Origin: DATKQI01 sp035532755
Lineage (GTDB): Bacteria; Pseudomonadota; Alphaproteobacteria; Acetobacterales; Acetobacteraceae
DNA length: 5,975 nucleotides
Direction: 5' to 3'
Assembly (NCBI GenBank): GCA_035532755.1
Contig: DATKQI010000135.1
Span: forward strand, 1 to 5,975
The position numbers and the translations under genes are program-made. Of this stretch, positions 1-5,861 are shown one piece after another (position 1 is the stretch's first letter; every line of letters begins with the position of its first letter). The notes under the pieces are model-generated. The model made no database searches. It was not told the origin of the DNA and saw only the letters and a program-made list of their open reading frames with translations.

Positions 1-161
1 CGCTCGACCCCGCCCGCCATCTCCAGGAAATCGCCCTGGTGCAGGGTGTTGCCGCCGAGCGGCTGAGCCTGCCCTCCGCCCAGCGCGACCGGCAGCAGCG
101 CTACCTGCGCGCGCTGGCGATCCAGCTCGGCGCGGTTCGCAAGGGCAGGCGCGGGAAATAG
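1..161 (+). CDS. 3' end of an unidentified protein-coding gene (partial)
   Basis: The frame beginning at base 3 is open to a TAG at 159-161 and gives the last 52 residues of a protein whose start lies left of the window. Codons end almost always in G or C, as in the certain genes here, and frame 1 is closed by a TGA near base 64, so this frame is the best coding candidate. The peptide is charged and probably helical, with a stretch reading QRDRQQRYLRALAIQLGAV and a basic tail ending RKGRRGK. I see no membrane segment and no motif I can name, so no function is proposed. It converges on the minus-strand hydroxylase gene, with only 8 bases between the two stop codons and no room for a separate terminator. 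Confidence that it is coding is moderate; its identity is unknown. Confidence 0.6.
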   Translation, partial: LDPARHLQEIALVQGVAAERLSLPSAQRDRQQRYLRALAIQLGAVRKGRRGK

Positions 162-169
162 GACGGCGG

Positions 170-1399
170 CTACAGCCCCATCGCCTGCCGCATGAACATC
201 CGCTTCAGCCGCGGCATCCGGTGCACGGCGGCGATGCCGATGTCGCGGATGGCTCGCACGCGCCGGTCGTCGGTGCTGAACAGCCGGTCGAGCGTGTCGG
301 TCGCGCCCAGCATCAGCAGGTTCGCCGGCCGGCGCCGGCGCTGGTAGCGCGTCAGCAAGGCCGGCGAGCCGACATCCTGGCCGTGCCCCGCTGCCTCCAG
401 GACCAGCCCCGCCAGCGCTTCGGCGTCCCGAAGCCCGAGGTTCAGCCCCTGGCCCGCGATCGGGTGGATGGCGTGCGCGGAATCGCCCACCAGCGCCAGC
501 CGCGTATCGGCATATCGCGCGGCATACTGGGCCGACAGCGGATAGCACCAGCGCCGGCCGAGCAGGCGGATGGCGCCCAGATGCCCCCCCAGCCGTCGGG
601 CGACCTCGCGGGTGAAACCTGCATCGTCCAGGCTCATCAGCCGCTCGGCGAGCGCGCTGCGGTCGGTGAACACGATCGCGGAGACATGGGGCGCGGTCTC
701 GGTACCGCTCATCGGAAGCTGGGCGAACGGGCCGCCGGGCAGGAAATGCTCCAGCGCGACATTGCGATGCGGGTGCTCGTGGCCGATGGCGCAGACCACG
801 CCGCTCTGGCGATAGGGCAGCCGCGTCACCGGGATGCCGGCCTCCTGCCGCAACCGGCTGCCGCGCCCGTCGGCCGCCACGACCAGCCGGCAGTCGATCG
901 CCGGGCCACCGGCTATCTGCACCCGTGCACCGGCTTCGGTGCGGGTGAGCGAGATATCGGCCGGGGCGAACACCGACAGCGCCGGCAATTCATGCAGCCG
1001 GCGGTTCAGCGCCATCCGCAGCGCCCGCGCCTCGATGATCCAGCCGAACGGCCCTGCTTCGGCCGCGTCTCCACCGGCTTCCCGATAGTCGAAATGCAGG
1101 AACAGTTTCGAGGCTGCCCGCCCCACCCGTCCGTCGGAGACGCGGATATCGAGAATGGGGCAGGGCGGGAACGGCAGCCCGCCCCACAGCCTGGCCGCAT
1201 CCAGCAGCGGGCGGGAGCCGGCGGAGATCGCGTAGGCGCGCCCGTCGAAATCCGGGTGCTCCATCGGTGGCAGCTTCGCCCGATCGACAATCACGGTCGC
1301 GACGCCGGCGGCCGCCAACCGGCAGGCGAGCGCGCCGCCCACCGGCCCGGCCCCCACCACGCAGACATCCGCCGCCATCGTTCCGTTCCGCTCGGCCAT
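170..1399 (-). CDS. UbiH/UbiF/UbiL/COQ6-family FAD-dependent ubiquinone-biosynthesis hydroxylase
   Basis: This is a class A flavoprotein monooxygenase expected to hydroxylate the aromatic ring of a ubiquinone precursor, using O2 and reduced FAD, near the inner membrane. Numbering from the start chosen here (409 aa): the N-terminal Rossmann FAD motif VVGAGPVG lies near residues 14-21, with an acidic ribose-binding Asp at about 39. DGRAYAIS is near 52-59, the second flavin motif AADGRGS near 175-181, and the GD motif VGDSAHAIHP near 304-313. The last runs into HPIAGQGLNLGLRD, which matches the UbiH/COQ6 signature. Starts: the frame is open to an ATG at 1441, but homologues begin shortly before the FAD motif. 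ATG 1399 (beginning MAERNG) has a GGA-type ribosome site at suitable spacing; ATG 1378 is also possible. The protein ends only three residues after the conserved C-terminal RQA, slightly short for the family. Which ring carbon it hydroxylates (UbiH C1-type or the alphaproteobacterial UbiL type acting at two positions) cannot be read from sequence, so no symbol is given. Confidence 0.93.
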   Translation of the reverse strand: MAERNGTMAADVCVVGAGPVGGALACRLAAAGVATVIVDRAKLPPMEHPDFDGRAYAISAGSRPLLDAARLWGGLPFPPCPILDIRVSDGRVGRAASKLFLHFDYREAGGDAAEAGPFGWIIEARALRMALNRRLHELPALSVFAPADISLTRTEAGARVQIAGGPAIDCRLVVAADGRGSRLRQEAGIPVTRLPYRQSGVVCAIGHEHPHRNVALEHFLPGGPFAQLPMSGTETAPHVSAIVFTDRSALAERLMSLDDAGFTREVARRLGGHLGAIRLLGRRWCYPLSAQYAARYADTRLALVGDSAHAIHPIAGQGLNLGLRDAEALAGLVLEAAGHGQDVGSPALLTRYQRRRRPANLLMLGATDTLDRLFSTDDRRVRAIRDIGIAAVHRMPRLKRMFMRQAMGL

Positions 1400-1475
1400 C
1401 ATCCCGTCCATCCAGCACCGCCCAACAATCAGGCAGCCCATCCGGCCGCGCGTGCCTGCGAACCGAGGTCATGAG

Positions 1476-1492
1476 TGCCTGAAATTTGTGCA
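1476..1492 (+). promoter_or_regulatory. NtrC-like binding site upstream of glnK-amtB
   Basis: The 17-base stretch TGCCTGAAATTTGTGCA agrees at 12 of 17 positions with the enterobacterial NtrC consensus TGCACCAAAATGGTGCA, including outer TGC/GCA symmetry and an intact right half-site GTGCA. Its centre (about 1484) is near -109 relative to the start predicted from the sigma-54-like element, the kind of upstream distance known for NtrC enhancers. A weaker candidate half-match follows at 1504-1520. The match is hand-scored and the left half is degenerate, so this is a candidate only. Confidence 0.4.
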
Positions 1493-1565
1493 GATTGTGT
1501 TTCTGCCACAGGCGAGTGTGAGCGGTCCGGCCGGAATCGGCAAGGCGGACACGGATCGGTGAATT

Positions 1566-1582
1566 TCGGCACGGTTCTTGAG
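1566..1582 (+). promoter_or_regulatory. Sigma-54-like (-24/-12) promoter for glnK-amtB
   Basis: TCGGCACGGTTCTTGAG fits the RpoN consensus YTGGCACGRNNNTTGCW well: GGCACGG at -24, then correct spacing to TTG. The -12 doublet is GA instead of GC. A second, overlapping register has an exact GG-N10-GC (GG at 1573-1574, GC at 1585-1586) but poor flanks. Transcription would begin near 1593, giving a leader of about 44 bases before the glnK ATG. RpoN/NtrC control of glnK-amtB is well established in proteobacteria, which supports the call, but the imperfect -12 lowers it. Confidence 0.5.
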
Positions 1583-1620
1583 TAGCCCGCCCCGGTCGGC
1601 GCGATGGCGGCGGCGAAACG

Positions 1621-1629
1621 GGAAGAGGA
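1621..1629 (+). promoter_or_regulatory. Ribosome binding site deciding the glnK start
   Basis: GGAAGAGGA lies 7 bases before the ATG at 1637. An in-frame ATG at 1604 has no such site and would add 11 non-homologous residues, so 1637 is the start. The predicted transcript start near 1593 does not by itself exclude the earlier ATG. Confidence 0.8.
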
Positions 1630-1636
1630 CGGCGAC

Positions 1637-1975
1637 ATGAAGCTGATCATGGCCATCATCAAACCCTTCAAGCTGGACGATGTCCGGGAGGCGCTGACGC
1701 CGCTGGGTGTCCAGGGCCTCACCGTGTCCGAGGTGAAGGGGTTTGGCCGGCAGAAGGGGCAGACGGAAATCTATCGCGGGGCGGAATACCACGTGAACTT
1801 CCTGCCCAAGGTGAAGATCGAGGTGGTGGTCCCGGCGGACCTCGCCGAGCAGGTGGTGGAGGCGATCGTGAAGGCCGCCCACACCGGCAAGATCGGCGAC
1901 GGCAAGATCTTCGTGATGGATATCGAACGCGCGGTGCGCATCCGCACCGGCGAAACCGACGCGGAAGCGCTGTAA
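1637..1975 (+). CDS. glnK: Nitrogen regulatory protein PII (GlnK type)
   Basis: This is a small trimeric signal protein that reads 2-oxoglutarate, ATP and ADP, is uridylylated by GlnD, and controls AmtB and nitrogen-assimilation regulators. It is 112 residues from ATG 1637, exactly the usual PII length, and opens MKLIMAIIKPFKLDDVREAL. The T-loop holds YRGAEY at 46-51: Tyr51 is the uridylylation site and Arg47 is the residue that in GlnK reaches into the AmtB pore. Ligand-site residues Gln39, Lys58, Lys90, Arg101 and Arg103 are all present. The C-terminal signature begins TGKIGDGKIFVMDI at 83. The tail RIRTGETDAEAL is typical of alphaproteobacterial PII. Its stop is 14 bases before amtB, which argues for GlnK over GlnB; alphaproteobacterial GlnB and GlnK are similar enough that the paralogue name rests on this linkage. 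Confidence 0.97.
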   Translation: MKLIMAIIKPFKLDDVREALTPLGVQGLTVSEVKGFGRQKGQTEIYRGAEYHVNFLPKVKIEVVVPADLAEQVVEAIVKAAHTGKIGDGKIFVMDIERAVRIRTGETDAEAL

Positions 1976-1989
1976 CAGGGAAGAAGAGA

Positions 1990-3297
1990 ATGAACCGACT
2001 CCGCAAATACGGGAGCCTGGCGGCACTGTCCTTGCCGGCGCTGTTCGTGTCGCTGCCCGCCTTCGCCGATGCGCCGCCCAAGATCGATTCCGGCGATACC
2101 GCCTGGATGCTCACCAGCACCGCGCTCGTTCTGATGATGACCATCCCCGGCCTTGCGCTGTTCTATGCCGGCATGGTGCGCAAGAAGAACGTGCTGGCGA
2201 CGCTGATGCAATCCTTCGCCATCACCTGCCTCGTCACCATCACCTGGATGGTGGCGGGCTACAGCCTCGCCTTCACCAACGGCACGCCCTACATCGGCGA
2301 TCTCTCCCGCGTCATGCTCGCGGGGTTCGGGCCCGGCTATGACAAGGGCATCGCGCTCGCGCCCACCATTCCCGAATCCGTCTACATGATGTTCCAGATG
2401 ACGTTCGCGATCATCACCCCGGCCCTGATCGCGGGCGCCTTCGCCGACCGGATGAAGTTCTCGGCGATGTGCGTGTTCATGGTGGCGTGGTCGCTGCTGG
2501 TCTACAGCCCGATCGCGCACTGGGTCTGGAGCGCCAACGGCTGGATCGGCGCGCTGGGCGTGGAGGATTACGCGGGCGGCACCGTCGTGCACATCAACGC
2601 TGGCATCGCCGGGCTGGTGAGCGCGCTGGTGCTGGGCAAGCGCGTCGGCTACGGCACCGAGAACATGTCCCCCTACAACGTCGCCTACGCGGTGATCGGG
2701 GCGAGCCTGCTGTGGGTCGGCTGGTTCGGGTTCAACGCCGGCTCCGCTGTCACCTCCGGCCCGCGCGCCGGCATGGCGATGGCCGTCACCCAGATCGCCA
2801 CCGCCGCGGCGGCGTTGGGGTGGATGTTCACGGAATGGCTCACGAAGGGCAAGCCGAGCGTGCTGGGCATCGCCTCGGGCGCGGTGGCGGGGCTGGTCGC
2901 CATCACCCCCGCCTCGGGCTTCGTGCTGCCTGGCCCGGCCATCGTCATCGGCGTGGCGGCGGGCGTGATCTGCTTCTTCACCGCGACCAGCATGAAGCAC
3001 GTGTTCGGCTATGACGACAGCCTGGACTGCTTCGGCGTGCACTGCATCGGCGGCATCGTCGGCGCGCTGCTGACGGGGGTGTTCTCCTACGGCCCCTTCA
3101 CCGCGAAGCCGCAGATGCCGGGCGGCCTCCACCAGCTCGGCATCCAGGCCATCGGCGTCGCCACCACGCTGATCTACTCGGGCGTGATGTCGTTCATCAT
3201 CCTCAAGGTGATCGACGCGGTCATGGGCCTGCGGGTGAACGCGGAGCAGGAGCGGGAAGGGCTCGATATCGTCCTGCACGGCGAACAGCTCGGCTGA
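1990..3297 (+). CDS. amtB: Ammonium transporter AmtB
   Basis: This is an inner-membrane Amt/Mep/Rh channel that takes up ammonium as a homotrimer and is blocked by GlnK. It is 435 aa, close to the family norm. Residues 1-27 look like a cleavable signal peptide (Arg/Lys, hydrophobic core, AFA then DA), as in other Gram-negative AmtB proteins, followed by about 11 membrane segments. By alignment from memory to E. coli AmtB, key residues are present: pore histidines His201 (in VVHINA) and His351 (in FGVHCI), substrate-site Trp180 and Ser252, phenylalanine gate Phe139 and Phe248, and structural Asp193. The Amt family signature spans Asp193 to Arg218. The cytoplasmic tail from 414, GLRVNAEQEREGLDIVLHGE, is the conserved GlnK-interacting region. 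A purine-rich AGGGAAG ribosome site precedes the ATG by about 6-8 bases. It is cotranscribed with glnK and followed by a strong terminator. Confidence 0.97.
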   Translation: MNRLRKYGSLAALSLPALFVSLPAFADAPPKIDSGDTAWMLTSTALVLMMTIPGLALFYAGMVRKKNVLATLMQSFAITCLVTITWMVAGYSLAFTNGTPYIGDLSRVMLAGFGPGYDKGIALAPTIPESVYMMFQMTFAIITPALIAGAFADRMKFSAMCVFMVAWSLLVYSPIAHWVWSANGWIGALGVEDYAGGTVVHINAGIAGLVSALVLGKRVGYGTENMSPYNVAYAVIGASLLWVGWFGFNAGSAVTSGPRAGMAMAVTQIATAAAALGWMFTEWLTKGKPSVLGIASGAVAGLVAITPASGFVLPGPAIVIGVAAGVICFFTATSMKHVFGYDDSLDCFGVHCIGGIVGALLTGVFSYGPFTAKPQMPGGLHQLGIQAIGVATTLIYSGVMSFIILKVIDAVMGLRVNAEQEREGLDIVLHGEQLG

Positions 3298-3306
3298 ACC
3301 GCGACT

Positions 3307-3323
3307 GGCCGGCTTGGCTGGCC
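3307..3323 (+). other. Hairpin just upstream of the amtB terminator
   Basis: GGCCGGC at 3307-3313 can pair with GGCTGGCC-end bases 3317-3323 (one G-U pair) around a three-base loop, forming a 7-bp stem that starts 10 bases after the amtB stop and 4 bases before the terminator stem. It may stabilise the mRNA 3' end or assist termination. Such a stem can occur by chance at this GC content. Confidence 0.45.
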
Positions 3324-3327
3324 GGAC

Positions 3328-3352
3328 GGGCGGGGCGAAAGCCCCGCCCTTT
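3328..3352 (+). terminator. Rho-independent terminator of glnK-amtB
   Basis: A perfect 9-bp stem, GGGCGGGGC with GCCCCGCCC, closes on a GAAA tetraloop and is followed by TTT and a T-rich stretch (TTTCCATTTCATT). It lies 30 bases after the amtB stop and before ftsK, so it separates the two transcription units. The T tract is interrupted by C and A but is otherwise a clear intrinsic terminator for a GC-rich genome. Confidence 0.85.
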
Positions 3353-3356
3353 CCAT

Positions 3357-3386
3357 TTCATTCATCAACGTGTTCCGGGTTATAGT
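3357..3386 (+). promoter_or_regulatory. Possible sigma-70-type promoter for ftsK
   Basis: TATAGT at 3381-3386 matches five of six bases of the -10 consensus and stands out as an AT-rich island in very GC-rich surroundings. A weak -35 (TTCATT at 3357-3362) lies 18 bases upstream, matching only three of six. Transcription would start near 3393, downstream of the GTG at 3370, which supports a later FtsK start. It is placed just after the amtB terminator, where a new promoter is needed. Confidence 0.35.
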
Positions 3387-3431
3387 TGAGTCGAGGCGGC
3401 AGCGCCGCCCCGGCCTGCGCCCACACGTGAT

Positions 3432-3437
3432 GGAAGA
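3432..3437 (+). promoter_or_regulatory. Ribosome binding site deciding the ftsK start
   Basis: GGAAGA sits 4-5 bases before ATG 3442. Neither the GTG at 3370 nor the ATG at 3430 has a comparable purine-rich site at usable spacing. Confidence 0.55.
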
Positions 3438-3441
3438 TCAG

Positions 3442-5859
3442 ATGGCTGCGATCGCCGAAGCCCGACGCCTCGTCTCCCCCGCGCTGCGCAGCCTGATCCG
3501 GCGGCGGCTGGCAGAGCTTGGCGGCCTCGCGCTCGGCCTCGTCGGGCTCGCGCTGCTGCTGGCGCTGGTGTCCTACCATGCGCACGACCCCTCGTTCGAC
3601 ACGGCTTCCGGCGCGCCGGTGCGCAACCTGGCCGGCCCGGCCGGGGCGGTGCTGGCGGATCTGCTGCTGCAGGGCTTCGGCATCGCCGGGGCGCTGCCGG
3701 CCCTGGTGCTGCTGGCCTGGGGCTGGCGGCTGGGCGCGCGAAGGGGCCTGGGCAGCGTGCCGCTGCGGATCGCGGCGACGCTCCTCGCCCTGCCGGCCCT
3801 GGCCGCGGCGCTGACGGCGCTGCCGATCCGGGTGGCGGGGCATGCCCTGCTGTGGCCGGCCGCCTCCGGGCTCGGCGGTGCGGCTGGGCGGGCGCTGTGG
3901 GGCGGATCGGTGGCCACGGCGAGCGGCCTGCTCGGCCCGTTCGGGGTCGGGCTCGCCTGGCTGTTCGGCACCATCCTCGCACTCGGTCTCGCGTTGCTCG
4001 CCTTCGGGCTGAGCCCCGGGGAATGGCGGGCCGCCGGCCGGGGGGCGGCGGTGGCGGCGCGCGTTTCGGCACGGCCCGGCCGGCATGCGGCAAGCGGGCT
4101 GCGCCGGCTGGGGCGCGCGCTGCTCGCCCGGCTCCGCCTGCGCCGCACGGCCGAGGCTTATGCCGAGGACGACGAGCCGCCCGAAAACATGGTGGAACCG
4201 GAACCCTTCCGCCGCGAGCCGTTGCTGGCGGGCGCCGCGCCACGGGTGGCGCCGCCACCCGCACCAGCCGAACCCGCGCGCACCCGCGTCAGCCCCGCCG
4301 CGCGGCGGCCCGCGCCCGCGCGGCAGGAAAGCCTGCCGTTGCCGGATGCCGGCTGGCGGTTTCCGCCGCTCTCCCTGCTGAAACCCGCACCTTCCCGGCC
4401 CACCACGGGCCCCAGCAGCGATGCATTACAGGCAAACGCGCGTCTGCTGGAAACTGTACTATCCGATTATGGCGTGCAGGGCAGCATCGTGGAGATCCGC
4501 CCCGGCCCGGTGGTCACGCTGTACGAGCTGGAGCCAGCCCCCGGCATCCGCAGCGCCCGCGTGATCGGGCTGGCGGACGACGTGGCCCGCAGCCTCTCCG
4601 TCACCGCCGTGCGCATCGCGACCGTGCCGGGGCGCAACGTGATCGGCATCGAGGTGCCGAACGCGAAGCGCGAGACGGTGTTCCTGAGCGAACTGCTGGG
4701 TGCCGCGGACTGGGCGAGCCATCCGGCCCGGCTGGCGCTGAGCCTGGGCAAGGATATCGGCGGCGCGCCCATCATCGCCGATCTGGCGCGGATGCCGCAT
4801 CTGCTGATCGCGGGCACCACCGGCTCGGGCAAGTCGGTGGGCATCAATGCGATGATCCTGAGCCTGCTCTACCGGCTCTCGCCGGAGGATTGCCGGCTGA
4901 TCATGATCGATCCGAAGATGCTGGAACTGTCGGTGTACGAGGGCATCCCGCACCTGATGGCCCCGGTCGTCACCGAGCCGGCGAAGGCCGTCACCGCGCT
5001 GAAATGGACGGTGCGGGAGATGGAGCGCCGCTACCGCGCGATGAGCCAGCTCGGCGTGCGCAACATCGGCGGCTACAACGAGCGCGTGGCCGATGCGCGG
5101 AGCAAGGGCGAGGTGGTCACCCGCCGGGTGCAGACCGGCTTTGACGCCGAGACCGGCCGCCCCACCTTCGAGGACCAGCCGCTGGCGCTGGAGCCGCTGC
5201 CCTTCATCGTGGTGGTGATCGACGAGATGGCGGACCTGATGATGGTCGCCGGCAAGGAGATCGAGGCCGCGGTGCAGCGCCTCGCGCAGATGGCCCGCGC
5301 CGCCGGCATTCATGTGATCATGGCGACGCAGCGCCCCTCGGTCGATGTCATCACCGGCACCATCAAGGCGAACTTTCCCACCCGCATCAGCTTCCAGGTG
5401 ATCAGCAAGTTCGACAGCCGCACCATCCTGGGCGAACAGGGGTCCGAACAGCTCCTGGGCCAGGGCGACATGCTCTACATGGTCGGCGGCGGGCGCATCA
5501 CCCGCGTGCACGGACCGTTCGTGACCGACCGCGAGGTGGAGGAGGTGGTGGAGTTCCTGCGCGAGCAGGGCGAGCCCGCCTATCTGGAGGAGGTGACGGA
5601 AGCGCCGGACGACGACGGCACCCAAGCCCTGTCCGGCATCGCCGGGGCATCCGACGGCGAAAAGGGGCTGTTCGACCAGGCGGTGGCGGTGGTGGCGCGG
5701 GAGGGCAAGGCCAGCACCAGCTTCATCCAGCGCCATTTGCAGATCGGCTACAATCGCGCCGCGCGGCTGATCGAGCAGATGGAGAAGGAAGGCATCGTCG
5801 GCCCCGCCAACCACGTGGGCAAGCGCGAGGTGCTGGTGCGGCGCAGCGACGATGATTAG
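3442..5859 (+). CDS. ftsK: DNA translocase FtsK
   Basis: This is a septal DNA pump that clears and aligns chromosome termini at division and activates XerCD recombination. From ATG 3442 it has 805 residues; the frame also opens at GTG 3370 (829 aa) but those extra residues are basic and lack a ribosome site. An N-terminal membrane domain has about four segments (roughly 26-45, 66-95, 108-128, 169-190). A Pro/Ala/Arg-rich linker runs to about 325, much shorter than in the 1329-residue E. coli protein and normal for alphaproteobacteria. The motor follows: Walker A GTTGSGKS at 458-465, Walker B FIVVVIDE ending at Asp594-Glu595, and the FtsK/SpoIIIE segment MATQRPSVDVITG at 627-639. The C-terminal gamma winged helix (about 742-800, with RHLQIGYNRAARLIEQMEKE) reads KOPS orientation sites and contacts XerD. 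A run of A/T-ending codons marks the linker/motor junction. It is transcribed separately from amtB and converges on the next gene with a 2-base gap. Confidence 0.97.
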   Translation: MAAIAEARRLVSPALRSLIRRRLAELGGLALGLVGLALLLALVSYHAHDPSFDTASGAPVRNLAGPAGAVLADLLLQGFGIAGALPALVLLAWGWRLGARRGLGSVPLRIAATLLALPALAAALTALPIRVAGHALLWPAASGLGGAAGRALWGGSVATASGLLGPFGVGLAWLFGTILALGLALLAFGLSPGEWRAAGRGAAVAARVSARPGRHAASGLRRLGRALLARLRLRRTAEAYAEDDEPPENMVEPEPFRREPLLAGAAPRVAPPPAPAEPARTRVSPAARRPAPARQESLPLPDAGWRFPPLSLLKPAPSRPTTGPSSDALQANARLLETVLSDYGVQGSIVEIRPGPVVTLYELEPAPGIRSARVIGLADDVARSLSVTAVRIATVPGRNVIGIEVPNAKRETVFLSELLGAADWASHPARLALSLGKDIGGAPIIADLARMPHLLIAGTTGSGKSVGINAMILSLLYRLSPEDCRLIMIDPKMLELSVYEGIPHLMAPVVTEPAKAVTALKWTVREMERRYRAMSQLGVRNIGGYNERVADARSKGEVVTRRVQTGFDAETGRPTFEDQPLALEPLPFIVVVIDEMADLMMVAGKEIEAAVQRLAQMARAAGIHVIMATQRPSVDVITGTIKANFPTRISFQVISKFDSRTILGEQGSEQLLGQGDMLYMVGGGRITRVHGPFVTDREVEEVVEFLREQGEPAYLEEVTEAPDDDGTQALSGIAGASDGEKGLFDQAVAVVAREGKASTSFIQRHLQIGYNRAARLIEQMEKEGIVGPANHVGKREVLVRRSDDD

Positions 5860-5861
5860 CG

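Noticed and set aside
1158..1165. GGGCAGGG, a match to the FtsK orientation motif (KOPS, GGGNAGGG)
   Set aside because: At this GC content a few matches per 6 kb over both strands are expected by chance, so one site says nothing.
221..1474. Long plus-strand open frame (417 codons) opposite the hydroxylase gene
   Set aside because: Composition is Arg/Gln/Pro/His-rich with no domain, and it lies antisense to a gene with clear motifs; this is the usual GC-rich shadow frame.
1507..1520. CACA-N6-TGTG inverted repeat between the NtrC-like site and the promoter
   Set aside because: Half-sites of four bases are too short, and the 17-base alignment to NtrC over 1504-1520 is weak (about 8 matches); mentioned only as a faint second candidate.
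1440..1520. A -35/-10 promoter for the hydroxylase on the minus strand
   Set aside because: Only partial hexamers (such as CACAAT) are visible, without a supporting -35 at correct spacing.
1526..1535. Perfect 10-base palindrome TCCGGCCGGA in the glnK upstream region
   Set aside because: A pure G/C-core palindrome of this length is common in such sequence, and no matching regulator motif is recognised.
1604..1636. Longer glnK from the in-frame ATG at 1604
   Set aside because: No ribosome site, and it would give an 11-residue extension absent from the highly length-conserved PII family.
1771..3279. 502-codon minus-strand open frame antisense to amtB and part of glnK
   Set aside because: His/Asp/Arg/Gly-rich low-complexity translation created by codon bias on the other strand; no motif, and it overlaps two certain genes.
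3358..4264. Minus-strand frames opposite the FtsK membrane and linker region
   Set aside because: Arg/Pro/Ala-rich translations with no recognisable features, explained by the extreme GC content of the linker.
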